Assembly: GCF_036182465.1 (NCBI RefSeq)
Contig: NZ_CP108081.1
Coordinates: 10,850,001 to 10,914,000, forward strand
Direction of reading: 5' to 3'
Length of the DNA: 64,000 nucleotides
Source: Streptomyces sp. NBC_00258
Lineage (GTDB): Bacteria; Actinomycetota; Actinomycetes; Streptomycetales; Streptomycetaceae
Part shown: positions 8,308 through 17,273 of the stretch, piece after piece
How the letters are laid out: each line of letters starts with the position of its first letter
How positions within the stretch are numbered: position 1 is the first letter of the stretch
The notes under the pieces: model-generated
Databases searched by the model: none
What the model was told of the DNA's origin: nothing
The model's input: the letters and a program-made list of their open reading frames with translations, nothing else
Position numbers and translations under genes: made by a program

Positions 8308-9786
8308 GTGGACAAGGCGCAGACCACCGGCCACATACCCGAAGACGACGCGCACGCAGGGGACTTGGCGGACTTACGCAACGAGGACTTCGACTACCTC
8401 GACGCCGGCGGGCACACCTACCTCGACCACACGGGAGCGGGCCTTCCGCCGACCTCGCTCGTGCGGGGGAGCGCCGCCCGCATCACCGGCGGACTCTTCG
8501 GGAACCCGCACTCCGAGAGCCCGGCCTCCCGCGCCTCGGGAGTGCTGCTGTCCCAGGCCCGTCGCGCGGTGCTCCGCCACTTCAACGCGGATCCGGCCGA
8601 GTACGCCGTCATCTTCACCGCCAACGCGACCGGCGCCCTGCGTCTGGTCGGCGAGGCGTACCCCTTCACCCGCCGCGGCAGGCTGGTGATGTCGCTGGAC
8701 AACCACAACTCGGTGAACGGCCTGCGCGAGTACGCGCGTTCGCGGGGCGCGACCACGGTGTACGTACCGGTGAGCGGCCCCGGGCTGCGGATGGACGAGC
8801 AGCGACTGAGAGCCGCCCTGCCCGCGCGGGAACGCGGCCCCGGACTCAGACGCGGCTCCGGTCCGCGGCGAGGCGGCGCGGGCGCTCGTCCGCACGGCCT
8901 GCTCGCCTACCCGGCGCAGAGCAACTTCACCGGCGTCCAGCACCCGCTCACCTGGATCGCGGCGGCTCAGGCACGCGGCTACGACGTCCTGCTCGACGCT
9001 GCCGCGTACGTACCCGCCAACACCCTCGACCTGAGCCGGTACCACCCCGACTTCACGGTCGTCAGCTGGTACAAGGTCTTCGGCCACCCCACCGGCGTCG
9101 GCAGCCTGATCGCCCGCCGGGGCGCGCTCGCGAGGCTGCGACGCCCCTGGTTCTCCGGCGGCACCATCTACGCGGTCAGCGCGCAGGCGCAGTGGCATGT
9201 GCTCGCGGAGGACGAGGCGGCCTTCGAGGACGGCACGGTCAACTTCCTGTCCGTACCCGATGTGACGGCCGGGCTGGAGTGGATCGACGGCATAGGCATG
9301 GACCGCGTGCACGCCCACGTCACCGCGCTGACCGGGCAACTCCTCGCCGGACTGAGGGCGTTGAGGCACAGCGACGGCTCACCGATGGTCAGGATGTACG
9401 GCCCTGTCGACCTCGTGTCCCGCGGCGGAACGGTCGCACTGAACCTGCTGGGTGCCGACGGCCGTGTCATCGACGAACGGGTCGTCACCCGTGACAGCGC
9501 CCGGCGCGGCATCTCGCTGCGCACCGGCTGCTTCTGCAACCCGGGCGCGGGCGAGGCGGCCTTCGCCCTGCCACCGCGCCGACTGCGCTCGGCCGCACGC
9601 CGCCGAGTCGCCTCCCTGGAGGAGTACTTGGAACTGCTGCGCCTGCCGTCGGCGGGCGCCGTCCGGATCTCGCTCGGCCTGTCGTCACAGCCCAGGGACA
9701 TCGAGACGTTCCTGACGTTCGTACGGGAGACCTACCGGGACCGGGTGCCCGGGGCGGCCGGACTGGAGGCGAGGGCGGGCTGCTGA
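8308..9786 (+). CDS. Class V aminotransferase, cysteine desulfurase / Moco-sulfurase-like
   Basis: A 492-residue PLP enzyme starting at GTG, with GGGAGGA 4 nt upstream. It follows the Moco-sulfurase N-terminal domain pattern: YLDHTGAGLPP near the start, FTANATGALRLVGEAYPF, the PLP-lysine segment SWYKVFGHPTGVGSLI (about residues 252-267), and the cysteine-bearing RTGCFCNPGAGE (about residues 407-418) that holds the persulfide cysteine in that family. Such enzymes remove sulfur from cysteine. The C-terminal MOSC sulfurase domain of MOCOS proteins is absent; the protein ends with a short class V C-terminal domain. A low-complexity Arg-Gly-rich loop (about residues 175-195) interrupts the large domain. 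The sulfur acceptor is unknown, and no molybdoenzyme gene is adjacent. Confidence 0.85.
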   Translation: MDKAQTTGHIPEDDAHAGDLADLRNEDFDYLDAGGHTYLDHTGAGLPPTSLVRGSAARITGGLFGNPHSESPASRASGVLLSQARRAVLRHFNADPAEYAVIFTANATGALRLVGEAYPFTRRGRLVMSLDNHNSVNGLREYARSRGATTVYVPVSGPGLRMDEQRLRAALPARERGPGLRRGSGPRRGGAGARPHGLLAYPAQSNFTGVQHPLTWIAAAQARGYDVLLDAAAYVPANTLDLSRYHPDFTVVSWYKVFGHPTGVGSLIARRGALARLRRPWFSGGTIYAVSAQAQWHVLAEDEAAFEDGTVNFLSVPDVTAGLEWIDGIGMDRVHAHVTALTGQLLAGLRALRHSDGSPMVRMYGPVDLVSRGGTVALNLLGADGRVIDERVVTRDSARRGISLRTGCFCNPGAGEAAFALPPRRLRSAARRRVASLEEYLELLRLPSAGAVRISLGLSSQPRDIETFLTFVRETYRDRVPGAAGLEARAGC

Positions 9787-9805
9787 GCGATCGGCAGGCG
9801 CCGGC

Positions 9806-11524
9806 TCACCTTCCCGCCCGTCCGCGCACCACCCCGTTCTGGCACTTGCGCACCAGCACCGCCCACGTCGCAGCCAGGAACAGCAGGGCGAACCCGGCCA
9901 GGATCAGCCAGCCCCGACTCGCGGCATGGGCGAACGAGTCGCCGTACGAGTCCAGCAGCGCTGGTCCCAGCCGGGAGGCACCGTCGCGCCACAGCGACTC
10001 CAGGCCGATACCGCTGCCCAGCGCCTCGAACGCCCAGCGGTTGGTCATCGCCCAGCTGATCGCTTCTCCGGCCGCCGTCATCCGGGGCACCGGAACGAAC
10101 GCCCCCGAGAACAGCACCTGTGGGAAGCAGAGCAGCGGCAGCATAAGCGTCGCCTGTCCCGGGTCCGTCACGGCGGCCGAGGCGAGCAGCCCCAGGGCGA
10201 GCGCGGCCGCGGAGGCCAGCGCGCTCGACACGAACAGTGAGACGTACGTGTCCCAGCCCGCCGCGGGCAGCCGGTCCAGGGCGCGCAGCACGGCGAGGAG
10301 CAGGGCGTCCGCGGCCGCCAGCACCGGGAGCATGGTGGTGAGCTTGGACGCCACGTACGGGCCGATCCGCAGCCCGGCCAGCCATTCGCGGCGGAGCACG
10401 GGCAGTTCCGTGCAGATCTGCAACAGGCCGTACGTCAGCCCGAAGAAGAACGCTCCGAACGCGATCCAGAACATGATCATCGCGGTCGACCCCGGATCCG
10501 GGTCCGCCGGATCGAACGCGCCCGCGCGGAACAGCACCGCGAACATCGCCACGATCATCACGGGCGAACCCGCCAGCACGGCGACCGAGAGCCGGTTGTG
10601 CAACAGCAGGGCCGTTCCGCGCCGGGTGAGCAGCGACCACTGGCGTACGGCGCCGACGCGCGGCCGTGGCCCCGGCCGCTCAGGACCGACCGCGCCGCCC
10701 TCGGACTCCGCGGGCTCTCCCGGGGACACCGCGGGTTCGGCACGCGCGCCGTCGGCCACCGCCTCGTACACCTCCTCGACCGTGCCGACCCCGAACTCCC
10801 GGCACAGGGCGCCCGGTTCACCCGTGTACGCGACCTGTCCGCCCGGGGCCAGGAACACGACATGGTCGCCGCGGAGGAGGTCCGCGAGGACATGGGTCGT
10901 CAGGACGATGGTGGTGCCGCGCTCGGAGAGGGCGCGCAGCGTCCGCAACAGGGCCGCCCCGGTGACCGGATCGAGCCCGGAGGTGGGTTCGTCGAGGAAG
11001 AGCGCCCGCGGTCTGGTGAGCAACTCGGCGGCGATGCTCGCCCGTTTGCGTTCGCCGCCACTCAGCGCACGGACCGGCGTACCGGCCCGGTGGGCCAGCC
11101 CGAGCGTGTCCAGGACCCGGTCGACGGCCGCGGTGACCGACTCGTCCGACGTCCCCGGCGGCATGCGCAGACCCGCCGCGTACACCAGCGTCCGGTGCAG
11201 CGGGAGGTCGCGGTGCAGGATGTCCTCCTGCGGCACGAACCCCAACTCCGGTCCGGGCGGGCCCGGTCGGTCCCCGTCGTGCAGTACGGAACCTTCGCCG
11301 GCCGACCGCAGTCCCGCGAGCGTTTCCAGCAGTACCGTCTTGCCCGCGCCGCTGCTGCCGGCGATCACGACGATCCGCCCGGGCGCGGCATCGAGGGACA
11401 CGTCGTCCAGCACGCGACCCGCTCCGCGCACCTCCTGGGTGAGCCGACGCGCCCGGATCCGCAGACCGTCGACCGGAGCGAGAGGGGTGGCAACGGGCGG
11501 GCGCGGCCCTGTCGGTATCGGCAT
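9806..11524 (-). CDS. ABCG-like transporter: ATPase fused to ABC-2 membrane domain
   Basis: A 572-residue fusion. The N-terminal ATPase has Walker A GSSGAGKT (about residues 52-59), the Q-loop GFVPQEDILHRDLPLHRTL typical of ABCG proteins, the signature LSGGERKR and Walker B ALFLDEPTSGLDP. The C-terminal half has about six membrane spans in the ABC-2 style. It is a half transporter that should dimerise and export a lipid, pigment or drug-like compound. I chose the ATG at 11524 since the protein begins properly there; no Shine-Dalgarno is seen, so a leaderless transcript is possible. It diverges from the ROK regulator gene across a 180-bp region holding a dyad, so the regulator may control it. 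Confidence 0.88.
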   Translation of the reverse strand: MPIPTGPRPPVATPLAPVDGLRIRARRLTQEVRGAGRVLDDVSLDAAPGRIVVIAGSSGAGKTVLLETLAGLRSAGEGSVLHDGDRPGPPGPELGFVPQEDILHRDLPLHRTLVYAAGLRMPPGTSDESVTAAVDRVLDTLGLAHRAGTPVRALSGGERKRASIAAELLTRPRALFLDEPTSGLDPVTGAALLRTLRALSERGTTIVLTTHVLADLLRGDHVVFLAPGGQVAYTGEPGALCREFGVGTVEEVYEAVADGARAEPAVSPGEPAESEGGAVGPERPGPRPRVGAVRQWSLLTRRGTALLLHNRLSVAVLAGSPVMIVAMFAVLFRAGAFDPADPDPGSTAMIMFWIAFGAFFFGLTYGLLQICTELPVLRREWLAGLRIGPYVASKLTTMLPVLAAADALLLAVLRALDRLPAAGWDTYVSLFVSSALASAAALALGLLASAAVTDPGQATLMLPLLCFPQVLFSGAFVPVPRMTAAGEAISWAMTNRWAFEALGSGIGLESLWRDGASRLGPALLDSYGDSFAHAASRGWLILAGFALLFLAATWAVLVRKCQNGVVRGRAGR

Positions 11525-11651
11525 GGAGGCAGCATGCCAAAAGACCACGGAGTTCAAGCGTGAGCGGGGACAGTGCCGGGCAAGTGCCGGTGCGATATCC
11601 GGTGATGGGACACATCCGTAGGGCCAAAGTGTCAAATCACCCCTCTTCAAA

Positions 11652-11700
11652 GGAACCTTGCTTCTTTTATTGACGGCGGAAAAGAAGGGACCTAGGTTCC
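11652..11700. promoter_or_regulatory. Nested dyads over a consensus promoter of the ROK gene (leaderless start)
   Basis: A promoter TTGACG (11670-11675), 17-nt spacer, TAGGTT (11693-11698) places transcription start at about 11705, exactly the ATG of the ROK gene, so its mRNA is probably leaderless. Two dyads overlay it: CTTCTTTT/AAAAGAAG (11661-11668, 11680-11687) around the -35, and GGAACCT/AGGTTCC (11652-11658, 11694-11700) outside. The AT-rich arms resemble ROK-type operators, so autoregulation is likely. Confidence 0.65.
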
Positions 11701-11704
11701 GGGC

Positions 11705-12889
11705 ATGCGCTCGACTCCTGGTACGGAGGCGTTCCCGGCACACACGCCGGCCGCTGCCCAGATCTTCACCACCGTGCTGTCCCACGGCCCGCTCACCCGG
11801 TCGGACATGGCCGGCCGCGCCGGCCTTTCGGCGGCCGCGGTCACGAAGGCGGTCCGGCCGCTGATCGAGGCCGGGTACCTGGTGGAGGACGCGGGAGACG
11901 AGGCGCGCCCGTCCCTGGGGCGGCCCGCCAACCCCGTACGGGTGGACGGCGGGCGGGCCCTGTTCATCGGCGTCAAGATCACCGGCGACGAGATCATCGC
12001 TGTACTGACGGACCTGTGCTGCCGGATCCGCGTCGCCCGGCACGTACCCCTGGACGACCGCGAACCGAAGGCCGTGCTCGCCTCGGTCGCCGCCCTCGTG
12101 CAGGAACTCCTCGCGGAGGCGGACGGGTTCGGCGTCCGGGTCCAGGGGCTCGGTGTCGCCGTCTCCGGCGATGTGGACCGCGCCGCAGGAGAGGTGCGCT
12201 TCTCGCCCTTCCTGGAGTGGCGCGACCTTCCCCTCGCCGAACTCGTGGAGATGACGACCGGACTGCCGGTCACCGTCGACAACGACGTCCGGGCCCTGAC
12301 CGTCGCCGAGCAGTGGTTCGGCGCGGGCGTCGGCCTCTCCGACTTCGCGGTGGTGACGGTCGGCGCGGGCATCGGCTGCGGCCTGGTCGTGCACGGCAGG
12401 GTCGTCTCGGGCGCGCACGGCGTGGCCGGCGAGATCGGGCACGTGGTCATCGACCCGACGGGACCGCCGTGCCACTGCGGAAACCGCGGGTGCGCCGAGG
12501 CCATCGCCGCGGACCCCGCGATCGTCACCGCGGTGCGCGAGGCGACCCGTATGCCGGTGGCCGACGCCGCGCAGGCCGTCGACCTGGCCCGCCGGGGCGA
12601 CCCCGGCGCCCGTGAGGTGTACGCGCGGGCCGGGGAGGCGATCGGCCGGGCCATCGCGACCGTCGCCAACCTCATCGGACCCGAGCGCGTGATCATCTCC
12701 GGCGAGGGACTCGCCGCATACGACCTGTTCGCCGGGCAGATCCGCGACGCCTTCACCGCGTCGGCCTTCGGTACGGCCGCCCAATGCGACCTGCTGACGC
12801 GTCCGTTGCCCTTCGACGAGTGGGCGCGCGGCGCCGCGGCCACCGCCATCCAGTCCTTCATCAGCGGTCCGACCCGCGGCCAGGGATGA
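11705..12889 (+). CDS. ROK-family transcriptional regulator / sugar kinase homolog
   Basis: A 394-residue ROK protein. It has an N-terminal winged HTH (about residues 15-75, with GPLTRSDMAGRAGLSAAAVTKAV) and a C-terminal ROK sugar-binding fold. The ATP/sugar region includes VDNDVRALTVAEQWFGAG, the glycine loop VGAGIGCGLV, and GEIGHVVIDP followed by the zinc motif CHCGNRGCAEAI. The HTH marks it as a NagC/XylR-type regulator rather than a plain glucokinase, though the kinase residues look intact. The downstream genes are three exported carbohydrate-active enzymes, so a sugar released from the polysaccharide is the likely inducer. Its promoter suggests a leaderless transcript. Confidence 0.92.
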   Translation: MRSTPGTEAFPAHTPAAAQIFTTVLSHGPLTRSDMAGRAGLSAAAVTKAVRPLIEAGYLVEDAGDEARPSLGRPANPVRVDGGRALFIGVKITGDEIIAVLTDLCCRIRVARHVPLDDREPKAVLASVAALVQELLAEADGFGVRVQGLGVAVSGDVDRAAGEVRFSPFLEWRDLPLAELVEMTTGLPVTVDNDVRALTVAEQWFGAGVGLSDFAVVTVGAGIGCGLVVHGRVVSGAHGVAGEIGHVVIDPTGPPCHCGNRGCAEAIAADPAIVTAVREATRMPVADAAQAVDLARRGDPGAREVYARAGEAIGRAIATVANLIGPERVIISGEGLAAYDLFAGQIRDAFTASAFGTAAQCDLLTRPLPFDEWARGAAATAIQSFISGPTRGQG

Positions 12890-12945
12890 GCCGCCCCATC
12901 CCCTGACGGGCAGTCAAGCTCCCTGGCCTCGAAGGAAGTTCCCGC

Positions 12946-12976
12946 ACCAACGCCCCACTGGACCAACGCCCTACTG
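12946..12976 (+). repeat. 15-bp direct repeat upstream of the GH27 gene
   Basis: ACCAACGCCCCACTG (12946-12960) and ACCAACGCCCTACTG (12962-12976) differ at one base and are spaced by 16 nt. They lie in the 143-bp leader before the GH27 gene and could be tandem regulator sites or a short duplication. No matching element is seen in the ROK promoter. Confidence 0.5.
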
Positions 12977-13032
12977 CATCAACACGCCACCGCACCCGCG
13001 CAGAGCCGAACCCATCACTGGAGGTCCGACCC

Positions 13033-14871
13033 ATGAGGTCATCCTCGTACGCTCCCGGAACCCCCGCCCGCCGCTCCACAAGAGCCGTGCTCGTCCTGGC
13101 CCTCACCGCGGCCATGGCGACGACCCTCCCGGCAGCCCGGGCCGCCACTCCCACTGCCGCCACTCCCGCCACCACGTCCACCGCCGGCGCGGAGGCGGTC
13201 GCGGCCAAGCCGTACATGGGCTGGTCGAGTTGGAGCATGCAGTCCTCGAAGTACCCCGGACTCAACCCCGACGGCGACTACAGCTACCTCACCGAGAAGA
13301 ACGTCCTCAAGCAGACGGACGCCCTCGCGGCCAAGCTCAAGCCGTACGGATACGAGTACGTCAACCTCGACGCCGGATGGTGGCGTGCCAAGGACTGGAA
13401 GCCGGGATTCGACGAGTACGCCCGTCAGAAGGCGGACCCGGGCCGCTTCCCGCGGGGCATGAAGCCCGTCGCCGACCACATCCACGGCAAGGGTCTCAAG
13501 GCGGGCATCTACCTGCCGGTCGGCTTGGAGAAGGAGGCGTACGGGGAGGGCAGGACCCCCATCTGGAACGCCGAGGGCTGCACGACGGCCGACATCGTGT
13601 ACAGCGACCTGCGCACCACCAACGGCTGGGACAGCGCCTACAAGCTCGACTTCTCCAACCCCTGCGCCCAGAAGTACGTCGACTCGCAGGCCCGGCTCTT
13701 CGCCGACTGGGGCTACGACTTCCTCAAGCTCGACGGGGTCGGACCGGGTTCCGGCAAGAACGGCGACCAGTACGACAACGTTGCCGACGTCGCCGCCTGG
13801 CAGAAGGCCATCGCCGCCACCGGCCGTCCGATCCACCTGGAGATCTCCTGGTCGCTCGACATCGGCCGGGTCGCCGACTGGAAGAAGTACTCCAACGGCT
13901 GGCGCATCGACACCGACGTCGAGTGCTACTGCAACACCCTTGTCAGCTGGGAGAACTCGGTCGACGACCGCTGGGACGACGCCCCCGGCTGGACCCGCCA
14001 CGCAGGCGCCGGCGGCTGGAACGACCTCGACTCCCTGGACGTCGGCAACGGCCAGATGGACGGCCTCACCAAGGCCGAGCGGCAGAGCTACGCGACCCTG
14101 TGGGCCATCGCCAAGTCCCCGCTCTACACCGGTGACGACCTGACCAAGCTCGACTCCTACGGCGTGTCGCTGCTGACCAACCGCGAGGTCATCGCCCTCA
14201 ACCAGGGCAGCACACCGCCCGCCCGTCCGGTCACCCCGTCCGACCCCCAGCAGGTGTGGGCGGCCAAGAACGCCGACGGCAGCTACACCGTCGCCCTGTT
14301 CAACCTCGCCGACGCGCCCGCCGCCGTCACCGCCGACTGGTCGACCCTCGGCTTCACCGGCAAGGCCTCCGTACGGGACCTGTGGAACCGCGAGAACCTC
14401 GGTACGCACAAGAACAAGGTGACGCAGGCCCTGCCCGCCCACGGCTCCCGCCTGTTCACCGTCACCCCCCGCGGCGCCGCTCTCGCCTCGACCGGCTACG
14501 AGGCCGAGTCGACCACCAACACCCTCAGCGGCAACGCCTCCGTCGCCGACTGCTCCGCCTGCTCCGGCGGCAAGAAGGTCGGGAACCTCTACGTCGGCGG
14601 CAAGCTCCGCTTCAACGACGTCGTCGTCGCCAAGGCCGGTACGTACATGGTGCAGGTCGCCTACGTCAGCGGTGACCCCCGCTCCATCGACGTCTCCGCG
14701 AACGGCAACGGAGCCAGGCACCACAAGTTCCCCTCCACCGGGGACTGGGGAACCGCCGAGACCGTCAGCGTGCCCGTCACCCTCAAGGCCGGCGCCAACA
14801 CCATCACCTTCGACAGCGGCACCGGCTACGCCCCCGACATCGACCGCATCGACGTCCCGAAGTCGTCCTGA
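13033..14871 (+). CDS. Exported GH27 alpha-galactosidase-like glycosidase with C-terminal CBM-like domain
   Basis: A 612-residue exported enzyme, with GGAGG 8 nt before the ATG. A Sec signal peptide covers about residues 1-37 (Arg-rich start, LVLALTAAMATTLPAARA). The GH27 barrel starts at MGWSSW (62-67); the likely nucleophile is D234 in FLKLDGVG and the acid/base D295 in RIDTDVECYC. After a C-terminal beta-sandwich, residues about 495-610 look like a CBM6/CBM35-type domain (YEAESTTNTLSG to DIDRIDV). The paired aspartates that normally bind galactose O4 and O6 read NLDAGWW: D113 is kept, but the second is alanine. In the related Streptomyces beta-L-arabinopyranosidase that position is also non-aspartate, so the true substrate may not be alpha-galactoside. 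Confidence 0.9.
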   Translation: MRSSSYAPGTPARRSTRAVLVLALTAAMATTLPAARAATPTAATPATTSTAGAEAVAAKPYMGWSSWSMQSSKYPGLNPDGDYSYLTEKNVLKQTDALAAKLKPYGYEYVNLDAGWWRAKDWKPGFDEYARQKADPGRFPRGMKPVADHIHGKGLKAGIYLPVGLEKEAYGEGRTPIWNAEGCTTADIVYSDLRTTNGWDSAYKLDFSNPCAQKYVDSQARLFADWGYDFLKLDGVGPGSGKNGDQYDNVADVAAWQKAIAATGRPIHLEISWSLDIGRVADWKKYSNGWRIDTDVECYCNTLVSWENSVDDRWDDAPGWTRHAGAGGWNDLDSLDVGNGQMDGLTKAERQSYATLWAIAKSPLYTGDDLTKLDSYGVSLLTNREVIALNQGSTPPARPVTPSDPQQVWAAKNADGSYTVALFNLADAPAAVTADWSTLGFTGKASVRDLWNRENLGTHKNKVTQALPAHGSRLFTVTPRGAALASTGYEAESTTNTLSGNASVADCSACSGGKKVGNLYVGGKLRFNDVVVAKAGTYMVQVAYVSGDPRSIDVSANGNGARHHKFPSTGDWGTAETVSVPVTLKAGANTITFDSGTGYAPDIDRIDVPKSS

Positions 14872-14900
14872 CCGCCGTTCTCTTCCCCTGGAGCCGCACC

Positions 14901-17273
14901 ATGGACACCAACCCGACCGAGCCCAGCAGACGAAGACTCCTCTCCCTGGCCGCGGCGGGCGGCGTCGCCACCGCACTCGGCGGTCTGCCCGCCTTCACCG
15001 CATCGGCCGCACCTCAGCGGCCCGCCGACGCCCCGCTGCTGAAGGGGAGTTCGCGGAACCAGCTGTGGTGGCAGGCGCCCGGCGACGAGCACTCGATGAT
15101 CGAGCAGGGCCTGCCCGTCGGCAACGGCCGCCTCGGCGCCCTCGCGAGCAACGACCCCGGCCGTGAACTCCTCCTGATCACCGACGCCACCATGTGGACC
15201 GGCGGCCTCAACGACAAGCTCGACTCCGACGGCCAATTCCCCTACGACCGCGACAACTTCGGTTCCTTCACGCTTCTCGGCCGCCTCACCGTCGACATCC
15301 CCGACCACGACCTGTCCGCCGTGAACGGCTACCGCCGCACCCTCGACCTCGCGCAGGGCGTGGTGACCACGTCGTACGTCCGCTCCGGAGTGACGTACGA
15401 GCGGCAGATCTTCGCCAGCCGCCCCGACGACGCGATCGTCCTGCACTTCACCCAGAGCGGCGGTGGCCGCTACACCGGCAGCATCGCCCTCGACGGGACG
15501 CACGAAGAGAGCGTGACGGGCACCTCCTTCGGTTCCGCCTTCCCGAACGGTCTGCGCTACGGCGCGGCCGTGAAGGCGGTCGGCAGCGGCGGCAGTGTCC
15601 GCGTGAACGGCCCGCGGATCGACTTCTCAGGCTGCAGGGAACTGACCGTCGTGGTGAGCGGCGGCACCAACTACGCGCCCGACGCCTCTAACGGCTACCG
15701 CGATCCGTCCCTCGACCCCGAGCGGCTGGCCCGTACGAAGGTCCGCGACGCGGCGGCCCACTCGGCGGGCACCCTGCTGCGCACCCATGTCGCCGACCAC
15801 CGCGACCTGTTCGAGCAGCTGGACATCTCGCTCGGCACGTCGTCGGCCGAGCAGCGCTCCCTGGACACCTGGGAACGGCTCGGGGCGCGGGCCCGGGACG
15901 GGGAGCCCGATCCCGAACTGGAGGCCGCCTACCTCCAGTTCGGCCGCTATCTGATGATCTCCGGGTCCCGCGGCAGCCTCCCGCTCAACCTCCAGGGGCT
16001 GTGGCTCGACGGCAACGACCCGGACTGGATGGGCGACTACCACACGGACATCAACATCCAGATGAACTACTGGATGGCCGACCGGGCCGGGCTGTCCCAG
16101 TGCTTCGACGCGCTCACCGACTACTGCCTCGCCCAGTTCCCGTCCTGGACGAAGCTCACCGGCGACCTCTACAACGACCCGCGCAACCGCTACCGCAACT
16201 CCACCGGGAAGGTCGCCGGCTGGGCCGTCGCCTTCTCCACCAACATCCATGGCGGAAACGGCTGGTGGTGGCATCCGGCGGGCAACGCCTGGCTGTGCAC
16301 GACCCTGTGGGAGCACTACGAGTTCACCCGGTCGCGCTCCCATCTGGCGAGGATCTACCCGCTCCTGAAGGGTGCCTGCGAGTTCTGGGAGGCGCGGCTG
16401 ATCACCACGACACTCCCCGGCACCTCGCAGGAAGTGCTTATCGACGACAGGGACTGGTCGCCCGAGCACGGCCCGCAGGACGCCAAGGGCATCACCTACG
16501 CGCAGGAACTGGTGTGGGTGCTGTTCGACCACTTCCTCACGGCGTCGAAGGAGCTGAAGAAGGACTCCGCCTACGCGAAGAAGATCAGCGGCCTCCAGAA
16601 GCGGCTGTATCTGCCGAAGGTGAGCCCCAGGACGGGCTGGCTGGAGGAGTGGATGTCGCCGGACAACCTCGGCGAGACCACGCACCGGCACCTGTCCCCG
16701 CTGATCGGGCTCTTCCCCGGAGACCGCATCCGTCCCGACGACTCCACCCCGCCGGAGATCGTAGAGGGCGCCACGGCCCTGCTCACCGCACGCGGCATGG
16801 AGAGCTTCGGCTGGGCGAACGCCTGGCGCAGTCTGTGCTGGGCCCGGCTCAAGAACGCGGACAAGGCCTACCAGCTGATCGTCAACAACCTCCGCCCGTC
16901 GATCGACGGCGGCAACGGCACCGCCCCCAACCTCTTCGACATCTACGAAGTGGAGAAGGGCCGCGGCATCTTCCAGATCGAGGCCAACTTCGGCACACCC
17001 GCGGCGATGATCGAGATGCTCCTGTACTCCCGCCCGGGCCACCTGGAACTGCTCCCGGCACTCCCCGACGCCTGGGCGAAGTCCGGCCACGTCACGGGAG
17101 TCGGCGTCCGCGGCGGTTTCACCGTCGACCTGCGCTGGCGCGACGGGAAGCCCACCGAAGCCCGGATCCACAGCGTCGGCGGCCGGACGACGACCGTGGC
17201 GTACGGCAACACCTCCCGGACAGTGACGCTGAAGCCCGGCGGATCCGTCACGCTGCGGGACTTCGCCCGATGA
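14901..17273 (+). CDS. Exported GH95 alpha-L-fucosidase/alpha-L-galactosidase family protein
   Basis: A 790-residue enzyme with a twin-arginine signal (SRRRLLSLAAAGGVATALGG, residues 9-28). The GH95 order is clear: WWQAPGDEHSMIEQGLPVGNGRLGA near the N-terminus of the mature protein, then NLQGLWLDGNDPDWMGDYH followed by TDINIQMNYW (382-391), SPEHGP (about 520), and the late FQIEANFG (691-698). In Bifidobacterium AfcA the catalytic set is an Asn-x-Asn pair, a Glu and an Asp. Here the pair reads D383-I-N385, and the aspartate usually seen in FQIDxNFG is E694. It lies 29 nt after the GH27 gene and overlaps the esterase gene by 4 nt, so all three are co-expressed. The substrate may differ from ordinary alpha-L-fucosides. 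Confidence 0.9.
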   Translation: MDTNPTEPSRRRLLSLAAAGGVATALGGLPAFTASAAPQRPADAPLLKGSSRNQLWWQAPGDEHSMIEQGLPVGNGRLGALASNDPGRELLLITDATMWTGGLNDKLDSDGQFPYDRDNFGSFTLLGRLTVDIPDHDLSAVNGYRRTLDLAQGVVTTSYVRSGVTYERQIFASRPDDAIVLHFTQSGGGRYTGSIALDGTHEESVTGTSFGSAFPNGLRYGAAVKAVGSGGSVRVNGPRIDFSGCRELTVVVSGGTNYAPDASNGYRDPSLDPERLARTKVRDAAAHSAGTLLRTHVADHRDLFEQLDISLGTSSAEQRSLDTWERLGARARDGEPDPELEAAYLQFGRYLMISGSRGSLPLNLQGLWLDGNDPDWMGDYHTDINIQMNYWMADRAGLSQCFDALTDYCLAQFPSWTKLTGDLYNDPRNRYRNSTGKVAGWAVAFSTNIHGGNGWWWHPAGNAWLCTTLWEHYEFTRSRSHLARIYPLLKGACEFWEARLITTTLPGTSQEVLIDDRDWSPEHGPQDAKGITYAQELVWVLFDHFLTASKELKKDSAYAKKISGLQKRLYLPKVSPRTGWLEEWMSPDNLGETTHRHLSPLIGLFPGDRIRPDDSTPPEIVEGATALLTARGMESFGWANAWRSLCWARLKNADKAYQLIVNNLRPSIDGGNGTAPNLFDIYEVEKGRGIFQIEANFGTPAAMIEMLLYSRPGHLELLPALPDAWAKSGHVTGVGVRGGFTVDLRWRDGKPTEARIHSVGGRTTTVAYGNTSRTVTLKPGGSVTLRDFAR

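Noticed and set aside
9806..12784. Extended reading of the ABCG-like gene to 12784
   Set aside because: The extra 420 codons are antisense to the ROK gene; Walker A and the family start lie just after the ATG at 11524.
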